Shown piece by piece: positions 12,546-24,500 of a DNA stretch of 64,000 bases (its first letter is position 1; every line of letters starts with the position of its first letter). A program made the position numbers and the translations under genes. The notes under the pieces are model-generated. The model was not told where the DNA came from. It ran no database searches and was given only the letters and a program-made list of their open reading frames with translations. The stretch comes from Harmothoe impar (taxonomy: Eukaryota > Annelida > Polychaeta > Phyllodocida > Polynoidae), in NCBI GenBank assembly GCA_947462335.1, contig OX381709.1, positions 66,456,609 to 66,520,608 on the forward strand, in the 5' to 3' direction.

Positions 12546-15500
12546 GTTAGTCCCTCACTCATACAGGCCCTCAAGTGTTAATGTGCCCGTCTCCCCCAGG
12601 GGGTTTTAGTGTCGACCTACAGTAAAAAATATTGCACTGCATGTGCTCATCTCACTAAGACTAAGACACTGCCAATAATTTTAATAAAAGTTGGGAAAGA
12701 CGTATGGGATAGGATATACAATAGGAATATGATAAGACTAAAAAATCTCCAAACATTTAGCTGACACACCATCTTTAATGTATTGGAGGGTCCAATGGAC
12801 CCTTTATCATGCCGACCCTACAGGGTTCATACACTCCCGAAGTGTCGGAACGATGCATGGAGACATCGTGACAACAATTGAAATACCTCATAAAAGCACT
12901 CGGCAGGCCGTACACTAAGTTTTACTAATAAAAAAAATTGAATTTCACAGGCATGGGATTTTTCCGGATTTATCCTGATTTCCCGATTTTTGAAGGCCAA
13001 AAGGTCATCCCTGTGATTTGTGCAGATGCAATGAAAAAATATTTTAACATTAATAGGGGGGGGGGGGTCTTAGTCCCTAGAGCCCTTCATGCCATGCAAT
13101 GTATACAAAATGCCCCCCCAGATAACGTCTTTCGGCTGCTTTTTGGATTTTTCTTCAAAACCCAATCCCATGCCTGATTTCATTGATTCAATACAAAATG
13201 ACCTAGAGAGCCAATGTCAATGGAAACAATTTTGTGTGATTTCAGGTTCGTCCTTCAAAATACAACCTGCCTGGTGCCGGGAGTAAACATGGAGCTCATA
13301 GAAAAGTAGGTTCTTGTATTGTCGTCTTTTAATCTAAAACGGGTGAACACCCGTAATCTGTAATTTGTCTAAAATGAAATGTTGTAAATACTATCACTTG
13401 TGAGACTTTGGTCTGACAGTGTTATCGACATTTGTGATATACCGGTGTTCAACGAGTAATCTGAGTGCCGAAATGAAATATTGTAAATAGTATCTTTAAA
13501 AGTGTCCAAAGTATCTAATTGTTCATACTGTCTATTTTCGTAAATCACTACTTCTAACCTGCCTGTTAAATCATCCCTCAGAATACCTGGTCAGTTAAAT
13601 GATCGTAGAACGATGCTGGGTGAACTGAACTGGATATTCACCGCCATTACAGACACTGTAGCATGGAACACGCTCCCCAGAGGTTGGTCAATCTTCGACT
13701 TTCTTTTCCTTTCAATATTAAAGGGAACTGATTGAGTGAATGTTGATGAATTTATAATACAATGTATAAGCATGGATCTAGCAAACACAATTATTCAAAT
13801 TTAGATATGTCGTTAGTTATGAGCTTTTTGATTAACCAGTGTACTATATACTTTCAGATTTGTTCCAAAAGTTGTTCCGACAAGACTTGCTGGTGGCGAG
13901 TTTATTCCGTAACTTCCTGCTGGCAGAACGCATCATGCGCTCCTACAACTGTACGCCCGTGTCCAGCCCCAAGCTGCCTGCCACCTACCAACACCCCATG
14001 TGGTGAGTGCTGCACGCCTGACAATCTATTAACCCTGTTACTTCTAAGGGCCGCATAGTATTTTTATCCATGATTCTCCTTTTCCTCATATGGCATGATT
14101 ATGCATTATGCCAACCATACAGGGTGTTTTTTCTTTAGAATATATTTTTGTCAATGTATAATTGTATTCTGGCCATGGAAAAGTGAAGCCAAAAAAATAC
14201 TCAATTGGTTGATTTGCGGGAATCAAGAGAAAAAGGTTTTGGAAAAATAAACTATTAATTTTGGTGAAAATGAGGCGAGCAAAATCCATTGACAATTTTT
14301 TCAAGAAAAAATGAATCCATTTCCGAAAGCTGCATTCATGGATAGTAATGGTATAAGTACAAAAAACGTGTGTAGTTGTTCTCTGAGTCAATGTTTATGA
14401 TAAATGTACTTCTGACATTTCAGGCAAGCGTGGGACCTTGCACTGGATCTATGCCTTACACAACTACCAGGAATCCTCAACCAGGGCAAGTCATTTCAGC
14501 ACTCGCTCTTCTTTGCCGAGCAGCTCACCGCCTTCCAGGTGTGGCTGGCCTATGGCTCCAACAAGCGGAACCCCCCGGAGCAACTCCCCATCGTACTCCA
14601 GGTACAGCTCTTCTTAAACAGCAAATAATTTTTGTACGGTAATAGCCACTGGAGTTCAATTGTAACCGCAGCAAGAATTTATCGAATATCATGTGAATGA
14701 ATAAATTATTTTCAAACTTAAAAAAAAAGAAAAAAGAAGTTCTGTGTCACAATGTATACGTTTTCTCCTTCATCTCTTATATCACATAGATGCGGTCACT
14801 GCTGTATTGGGCAACCAGTTTTCTAAATTCCCGTCCCGATTCGATCACGACTGTAGTGGACAAGCAGCATTAAAACTACGTCTTTCGTACTTTCTATCGC
14901 GAAAACGACAAAATGCGTTATCAATAAAATGAGACGTTAAACTACTCAAACAAATGAAATATATCTTATACATTGTAACACGTTCATAGCTCACATTCAT
15001 AGCAAACCAGAAACAATAACAATGCTTCCCTTCCTGTACCTCAGGTGCTATTAAGTCAGGTCCATCGGTTACGTGCATTGGACCTGCTGGGCAGGTTCCT
15101 AGATCTAGGACCGTGGGCTGTCAGTTTGGTGAGTATCACAAATTTTATACGAAAGAAGTTGTCCTGATTTCTTTACATACATATCAGAGTACCTACTCTA
15201 TATATAATAACATGTGTCAACAGACATATAGGCTTACATGTATAAAAAACAACATGTAGAACAAATTCCTCTGATTGGTGTTTGGTATACTAGTATGTAA
15301 TAAATTATCTGATTATACTAGTGAGAACCATGACTATGCACTAAAAGTTGAAATCCGTGTTCAAAACTAACTATTGTACCGTCTTTGTCTGCAGGCACTG
15401 TCAGTGGGGATCTTCCCTTACGTCCTCAAACTGCTGCAAAGCTCGGCTCGAGAATTGCGGCCTCTGCTCGTCTTCATATGGGCCAAGATCTTAGCTGTAG

Positions 15501-18500
15501 ACAGCGTAAGTCGTCTTCAAAATGATATCACTACTCCTATCACCGCACTCACCTTCTGTCAGTTCAAGGGGGCATACTAAAATATAATATAAAATGTAAT
15601 GACGCTCTTCCATGCACATAGTCATACTCTGTAATAACATATTACATGATGTAGTAACGTTGAATGATTATAGTATGAGTTATATTTTCTTTCAGTCGTG
15701 TCAAGCTGACTTGGTCAAAGACAACGGACACAAATATTTCCTCTCGGTGCTTTCTGATCCTTATATGCCGGTAAGTTCGATAACTAGGATATAGGATATG
15801 TTACTGTAAACTTATGTATAAGCTCCCTATTTACATGGTTTAAATCTTGATGACCAACATATGATTAAACAGAGCAACACCAGGGGCGTGGCAACCGGGG
15901 GGGGGGGGGGGGACGGGGGGGACATGTCCCCCCCACTTTTGACCAACCCCAAAAAAGGTCAAACCAAAATGGTCAAGTAAAAAGGGGTCAAAAAGGGTCA
16001 AAATACCCCTCAGTCTCCCCTACTTTGAAACTGCTTGTCACGCCCCTGAACACAAATGGTATGAAACATCCATTGCTTTATGTGGTAAGTCTGGTCACCT
16101 TAAATACAAAATACTTTGTGTAACTTGTAGTAATGGCGATAGTGACACATTGATAACTAGTAAACCTTCACTTTTCAGGCTGAACACCGGACAATGGCTG
16201 CGTTTGTGCTAGCCATGATCGTAAATGATTATCCAAACGGCCAGGTAATAAAGAAGTTAATAAACTGAGAGTGTCAGGACATAGCATTAGCGCAACCTTT
16301 TACATAACCTCAAATATCCAATACTGGAGAGAATGGTAAACACTGTTTTGATTGAATAAAAATGAATTTTGATGCCGAAATTTATTTTTATGATATACAT
16401 GTATATCGTTAGTTGCATATAATCAGAAGTTTTCTAGCGTCAATTCTGGCGTATAACCCGCACCCATGAGTTTGAGAATGTTAAATAAGCCGCACTTCAA
16501 GTTTGGTTCGCTTAAAACACGCAGCTTATAAGCAGACATTTATGGTGCTTGAATATCTATAATTGCCATGTTCCAACTCACCGGCACTGCATTTAGTGCC
16601 GGGGAACCTGGGAGAAGACACAACCGGAAGTGGTCAGTTTAGCGCGGCACGTTTGAAGAAGCAGGTCGTGTGTAGCAGGGTGAGTAGAATGTTCATTTAC
16701 ATGTTTACATTTTACTCGTTTATGATTTATTTATATTTCAATTTTGAAATTGACTGAGCTCTACTGAAACCCTGTTAGCAGGGGTATTGTCTCGAGTCTA
16801 AACATCTATATTTGTGCATTTCAGAGTCAAGACGGTCTGAATCTGCACGTGTCAAGCCGGTCTGCCGGTGACACTGAAATGGCTACAAGTAGCATGGAGT
16901 CTGTAAAATCCATTGGCGAACAGACACAGTTACTTCAGGACATATTCCAGTCTGGTCAAGCAAATGACAGTCAGGAAATGCCACATTTGTCGCCTGAAGG
17001 AACGGGCCGACATAGCTTCAACCTGGCTGACCAAGATGGCGGCGGGTCCGGGGCCGGTGACACCGGCTCGAGTAAGGATGTTGCCGGCTATAAGAAGCAG
17101 GAAGGCCCGCAAGGCCGGAGGGGCAGGAGACGGTCTCGGTCTCCAGCCAGGTCTCAGTCAAGAGATGGGTCTGTCACTCGTTATAAGGACCAAGATAGAC
17201 ATACTTCTAAGGAGAAGGATGTTAGATGTAGTTCAAGAGACAGGCGTTCTCATTCTATGTCTTCTGAAGGTTCTCATGTATCTCGAGATGATATTAATCG
17301 GAAGAGACGTCGGTCAAGGTCACACTCCAATGACTCTGACGTAGAAGATTATGCTCGCTTCAAACGTTTTCAACGTCTTAAGAAGAAGAGTCGCTTTAGT
17401 GGTGATGATCATCACCATGATGATGATTCTGATGTTTCTACTGGTTCTAAAAAATCCACTAGTTCTCGAAAATCCACCAGTTCTCGAAAATCCACCAGTT
17501 CTCGAAAATCAAAGGAAAAGAAGAAGGAGAAGGAGGACGTATTTGAAGGAGTCAAAGAGGGTGCATTCTCGGGGAAGGCAAAGGAGTTCATCGCTAAGAC
17601 CAATGAAGCTCCAAGGTCACCAGCTGTTACCAAGTGTTTAGCGGCTTTGATTGACAGTATGATTGTGAAGAATGTGGATGAAAAGGAGGCTGTTGAACTT
17701 GCCACAAAGTATCCAGCACCTGAGAACATTAAGAATATGTTGGTTCCTGATTTAGAGTTGAGTATGAAACAGAGGAAGGATATTGAACAGCACCTAAAAA
17801 CAGGGGATATCCATGTACACATCACTCAGGATATTCTTCTATCAGCGCTGACAGCTATGATGCCTGTTTGTGAATTGATTATCAATAGGGGTGCAGAAGG
17901 TGATGATGAACTCAACACGGCAGGAACTGAGCTCTTTGATAGTTGCAGGTTGTTGGCTTATGCGAACAACAATTTAGTGAGGAGACGTCGGGAAGCTCTA
18001 CGACATAAACTTCTGAAGGAGGTTGCTGATTCTGTAGTCACTGCTCCTTTAGGAGGCAAGTTTCTATTTGGTGCTAAGTCCAAGGATAACTTTGTTGAGA
18101 AAAAACAAGAAAGAAGATTTGTCCAGGAAGTAATGGGGCCTGACAAGAATGATCCAAAGTCTCAGAAGAAGCCTCAGGCTAGTAGTTACAGAGGTGGTGC
18201 CAACAGGAGTCGCGGCACTACTCACAGAGGGGGGTTTCACAGAAACCAACCTTTTCCTCCAGGCACAAGAGTTCCATACGAGTCTTACGACCCATACAAG
18301 AGTTACCAGAAGAAGAATCAGAACCAGAGCAACTACCAGAACCAGAACTACCAGAACCAGAACTACCAGAACCAGAACCGAGGAGGATACCGCGGAGGAA
18401 AGAAGTCCTAGACAATGTAAGTGTCACTTTGGCACAGGACTTACAATTTGTGCATACACCATCTAACTTTATAGCTGGACAAACAGCTGATTATGTTGAA

Positions 18501-21500
18501 CAGTGGCAGTCGTTGACTTCTGATCAATGGATTATCAATAATGTTCAGGGTATCATTATTCCGTTTACTGAGGAACCTATTCAGTTATCAGTACCTTTTC
18601 CTTATCGTTTGTCTAAAGCTGAGAAGTTGACTGTGAATGCAGAAATTGAGTCTATGTTGTTGAAAGGTGTGATAGAAGAAGCGGTCTCAGAGCCGGGTGA
18701 ATGGATTTCTAACATCTTTGTGGTACCAAAACCAGATGGTGCAGGGCGTATTATACTAGATCTCACTCAACTTAATAAGTTGGTTGAATACCAGCATTTT
18801 AAGATGGACTCTTTAAATACAGCAAAGGAGTTATTAGTGGAGGATGCGTTCATGGCATCAGTTGACCTAAAAGATGCTTATTATTCGTTCAAAATTCGGG
18901 TCTGTGATAGAAAGTACTTGAAATTCTATTGGAATCATAGATTTTACCAGTATACAGTGTTACCAAATGGGTTGTCTTGTGCGCCAAGGGTGTTCACTAA
19001 GTTATTGGCGCCGGTATTTTCTAAAATACGTGAAGCTGGTGGTGAGGCTTTCTATTATATTGATGACTCGTTTATTATGGCACCAACTGAGTTGGAATGT
19101 TATAATACAGTGAAGAGGTTAACTGCTCTGTTAGACAGTCTTGGGTTGGTAGTACATCCTGATAAATCAGTTCTGAAACCTACTCAAAAATTGAAGTTTT
19201 TGGGGTTCTGGCTTGATTCAACAAAAATGGAAGTTTCTGTGTCGGATCCAAAAATTGAAAAATTACAGACAGAGTGTTTGAAGCTTCTGGACGCAGATTC
19301 ACCTACTATTAGGCAAGTTGCTGGTGTAGTAGGACTTATGGTGTCATGTACTCCTGGTGTGGACTATGGTTTTGCTCATGTCAAGGCTTTAGAAAGAGAA
19401 AAGAATATTGCCTTGGCGTCAAGGGGATATAGGTATGACTCTACTATGTGGGTGTCAAACAAGGCTAGAGAAGATATATTCTGGTGGTTAGAAAATATCA
19501 ATGGATCAGTCAAGAAAATTAGACCTGACTCACCTGAATTGTATATTTCAACTGATGCTAGTCTGAAAGGTTGGGGTGCTTGTTTTGGTTCTAAAACTTC
19601 AGGAGGAAGATGGAGGAAGAAAGAGGTCAAGCATATCAATGTGATGGAACTCATGGCTATTCTGTTTGCTCTTAAATGTTTAAGAGGCATCAGAAATACC
19701 CACATACATATTAGAACTGATAATACTACAGCTCTAAATTATGTAAAGAAAATGGGAGGTCTAAGGTCAATTCAGTGTGATATTGTAGCCAGGAAGATCT
19801 GGCACTGGGCTGAGTTACGTAGCAATTGGATCACTGTGTCGTACATTCAAGGAAAACTGAATGTACGAGCAGATAAAGCGTCCAGGGTCTTTAAAGACAA
19901 TCTGGAGTGGAAATTACATGATAGAATTTTCAGGAGAATTTGTAAGTTGTTTGGTACTCCAAACATTGATTTGTTTGCTTCAAGAGTGAACAAGAAGTGT
20001 CCAATCTACTGTTCTTGGAAACAAGATCCAGATGCTACGTATCTAGATGCCTTCTCTCTTAATTGGGGAGGTTTACAAGCCTATGCTTTTCCACCTTTCA
20101 GCTTGGTGATGCGGGTAATCAACAAAGCAGTTCAAGACAAGCCACACAGTCTCGTCTTGGTAACTCCAAACTGGAAAACAAGACCCTGGTTCACAAGACT
20201 CAAGAGTTTAGCAAAGCGTCAGCTAACAATATCTCCAAAAAGAAACAATCTGTTACCAGCAGGGGAACAGGTAGACGAACAGTCGGTTCAATTCATAGGC
20301 AGAGTAGGGTTGACTATTTCGCTGTTATAAGAGATAACCTGGTTCATGAACAAGGTTGTGATAAGAAAACTGCTGATTTCTTGATGACAAGTTGGGTAGA
20401 TGGTACACAAAAGGTATACAATACCTATTTGCATAAATGGAACACGTTCTGTATTATCAATAGGGTGAACATGTGGAGACCTACTGTTTTTCAGGTATGC
20501 AAGTTTATCAGATCTCTAGATGAGAAAAAACTGTCATTCGGAGCGGTGAATGCCGCTAGATGTGCATTATCGGTTCTTTTGCCCCCTTTAGAGAATGGTA
20601 ATACTATTGGAAAGCATTACTGGGTTTGTCAAGCAGTAAAAGCTGTGTATAGGAAAAGGCCCCCAGTTCCTAAATATCCTACATTTTGGGACGTTTCTAT
20701 TGTTTTCAACATGTTGATAAAATGGGGAAAGAATGAATTCTTGTCGTTTGAACATTTGGCAAAGAAATTGGTGATCCTCATTCTTCTGATCACAGGGCAA
20801 AGAGGACAATTGATTCCAGCATTGTTGCTGAGTGAACTCACTTGGACAGACACAGGGTGTGCAAGATTTCAATTGAAAACATTGATGAAGACGGCTAAGC
20901 TAGGTCAACCGTTACAGGTGGTGGTATTGGAACCTTATCCAAAACAGGAATTGATTTGTGTTGTCAAGACCTTGAAGGCTTATGTTAAAGCTTCAAAGGG
21001 TCTTAGAGTTAAGGAAATAGAAGGTAAGATTGTCAAGTATGACAAGCTCATGTTGTCGTTCAAATCACCAAACAAGCCGATTGGTAGGAATTCTGTATCT
21101 AGGTGGGTACTTTGGATTCTAAAGAAGGCAAAGATAGACAAGAGGTTCCGAGCGCATTCTACAAGAGGTGCGGGAACATCCAAGGCTTCAACGTTGGGAG
21201 TTGGTGTTAATGAACTCCTAAAATATGGCTCATGGCGCTGTGAAAAGACCATGGCAAGACATTATAACAAGAAGGTTGAGACAAAGATCTCAGGTTCATC
21301 AGTGGCTCAAGCCATACTTAATGATGTAAGGTAAATTGTGACGATTTCGGTCACTGAAAGTGATAAGAATGTGATAAGCTTTTGCTAATTATTTAATTGA
21401 AATAAAGTTTCTGTTACAAGGTTACTTTGTTTTCAATCATGTCTTTTTATGGCTATACCTGTAAAGCTTTAAAGTTCTCCCAGGTTCCCCGGCACTAAAT

Positions 21501-24500
21501 GCAGTGCCGGTGAGTTGGAATATATGATTACACCAACAACTTACTTGTTGTGCAGGGGAATCGTTGTTCCAACGAGGCAGGCACTGTATTAGTGCCCTGG
21601 GGGACATGGGCCCACCCGCCTCCCTTTATGACAAGATTTTTAGAAAAATTGAGTAAATTGTTTTTTTTAAAAATAGTTAGATTTATTACAGGTTATAGCC
21701 TTCGTGCCTTGCTACATTCAACTGACCACTTCCGGTTGTGTCTTCTCCCATGTCCCCCAGGGCACTAATACAGTGCCTGCCTCGTTGGAACAACGATTCC
21801 CCTGCACAACAAGTAAGTTGTTGGTGTAATCATATATTTATAAAGAACCTGATGTTTCCATCATGTATGTGAGACTGATGAGTGACTTTGTTACCGCTAC
21901 CAGGAGGCCGCCTTACAGGGTAACCTGATCGCCATCTGCCTGGAGCAGCTCAACGATACCAGTGCACAACTCCGGCAGTGGCTCGCGCTCTGTCTCGGCA
22001 AGGTATGTACAGAATTAGTACTTGTGTTTGTGAATCATATATGAGTGGAAAAAGACCTTTAAACGCAACACTTGGGATTACACGCTTTAGCAAATAATAA
22101 ATACCGGTAGGCCTATAGCAAAAAAAAACTGCGGAAGGAAAGCATTCATAGTCTATGATACTCTCTATGCCTGTTGTAGTGTAAGTCTATATGTATATTC
22201 CAAGATATCTCCCACAGGTATGGAAAAACTTTAAATGCAGTTAACAATCAGGAGTACACGCTTTAGCAAATAATAAGTAGATCTATAGTAAAAAAGCTTT
22301 GGAAGGAAAACATTCATAGTCAATACCTGTTGTAGTATACGACGATGTGTATATTCCAAGATATCTCCCTCAGGTGTGGACCAACTTTGATGCAGCAAGA
22401 TGGTGCGGAGTGCGTGACAGCGCCCACGAGAAGTTGTATAAGCTGCTCTCTGACCCCGTCCCAGAGGTAATGCCCGTGCAATTCTGTTTAAAAAATAGAT
22501 GCATATATATATATACACTTATTATTATAATCTAACTTCTTTAAAGTCTGGAATAGGAATTTTGTAGAGTTTACTATAGAGATGTGAGATATTACCAAAT
22601 TTATGGTTAAGTAGTTCCTCATTGTATAGGATGAACAATTGAGTGTCTTGTTTCTCCCTCAGGTGCGAGCAGCAGCGGTGTATGCGCTGGGTACGTTCAT
22701 CAATAACAGCACGGAGCGCAGTGACCACGCCAACAGTATAGACCACGGTGTCGGCATGACCGTCTCCTCGGTGCTCAGTGACGGCAGTCCACTGGTCAGA
22801 AAGGTACGGATGATATCCATTTAGTAAATGGTTGAGGGAGCGGGGCATTCAAGCCCTTAAATATTATACTATTCACACGAACGAGGTAGCATATGCAATA
22901 CTCCTATGGTGATAGCAGATATAAAAGCGTGGTAAAGCACAAATGTACTAGTTCAATTTCTAACGTGAAAACATCATTATAGTAAATAAGAAAGAGTGTG
23001 AACATTGTGATATTGTTCGTCCTCAAATGCTTTTGAGAAGCTGCTAGTACTTTATATTGTATGTTGTACATGTATAGTGTTTTATTTATCAGTCTCTGAT
23101 GTCACTTTACAGGAGTTGGTCGTTGCTCTTGGTGGCCTCGTGCTACAGTTTGAAACGCAGTTTGCAACACTTGCCTTTAAGCTGTTAGAGGAAGAGAAAC
23201 TATTGATGGGCTCCCAAGGTAAGTTCATATTCATACCTGTTTCATTGAATTAATTAGAAGTAAATATTACGTATGCAACATCACTCTAAAGTAGCAAATA
23301 CAATCACTGTAAATGTTCCTCTTTTGGGATGTATGAAAACTATTTTCCTGTTGTTTGCACAGGTAGAACATATCACCACAAATTGTCACAATGTAGTTTT
23401 TAACACGATTATATTTGTACTGATGGAATTAATCATGGAATATGAACGATGTGCACAGATTTCTATCAATTTGTTTTTCACTTTAATTCAATAATTTTCT
23501 CCAAGCATTTATAAAATAGCCTGGTGTGGATAGCATTGACAGACCCCAAATACCAACGTGTTGGGTGCCTCTGACCTGTATATGTGTTCTGGAAGTTGGA
23601 TGTAGACTAGGTATGGTTGTTGTAGGTGAACAGCGTAGATTGGCCATGCGCCGAGGCAGTGGTAATTACCTACTTTATTTCACATGGTGATCCCCCGAAC
23701 TGGCTACTCCTAACCCACTGACGCCACAACCACCATAACATACACCTTTTGTTCTACCCCCTCTTCCCCTTCATGCCCGAAATTATCCAAAATCCTAATT
23801 AATCGTACCATTTGGTTCAAGAGTAATTACACAAAAAAGAAATTGAAAAAAAAAAAACTGATACAAACCCCCAAAATGAGAGAAAATAGACCATTGGCCA
23901 TGAATCAGCTTTAAAGTCAAAACCTGATATTGATGAAACGCAGGAGATGTCACAGCGGTGGGGTAGTATATAAGAACGTTGGAAAGAATGCATTTGCTTT
24001 GTTAAGCTCTATTTAAGGAGCATGAATTAAGTGTTTGAAAGAAGTGAAATGGCCCATGATATGGTCACTGTATTTGGAGCCCTTCTGGTTCACTTTTGAA
24101 AATTGAGGGAATGACCCTTAAAATGCGGACACCATTTACGGTGCTATAAATCCCAAAAGGGGTTGCTTTTGGTGGAAGTGGCAAGTACAAGACAGTCGTT
24201 TAACAATTAATGTTGGTGTAGTATTACTATCATTTACAAGCTATAGTAGGGTTTGTGGGATCAAGTATGCACTGTCCGATACGATATCACAACTTTTGTC
24301 ATTACATGTATAAAACTGCATCAAATTTACTCATGTCATAAATCAAAAGTAAGGGCCAACCGTTAAGTCTCGCGTATGCATCCGCACCTGAGTTTGGGCA
24401 AATTTCCTACAGTGAGGACCAGAGTGATACCTACCAAAAGCCCATGTATAACCCACCCCTTACCCTTTAATAGCAACTCGCATGTCCCACGAGACGTCCA

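Larger units (their letters stand above)
16571..21836 (+). mobile_element. Element A: complete DIRS-type tyrosine-recombinase retrotransposon in RPTOR intron 14
   Basis: DIRS elements copy through RNA and integrate a circular DNA by a tyrosine recombinase, leaving no target-site duplication. Order in A: left ITR (from 16571), leader intron, Gag-like ORF, RT-RNase H ORF, tyrosine recombinase ORF, internal complementary region (21475-21610), right ITR ending about 21836. The left and right ends share an inner inverted segment (GAGAAGACACAACCGGAAGTGGTCAG and its complement). No duplication flanks it. All three ORFs are open, so the copy may be young. It accounts for about 5.27 of the 5.66 kb of intron 14 and is in the same orientation as RPTOR. 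Confidence 0.92.

Noticed and set aside
20063..20330. Slippery -1 site between RT and YR in element A
   Set aside because: Scanned the RT frame in the overlap for X XXY YYZ; no convincing heptamer was seen.
21522..21836. Independent palindromic MITE next to element A
   Set aside because: First considered because of its 89-bp arms. Element B has the same arrangement, and each arm is explained by the ICR and right terminus of a DIRS element.
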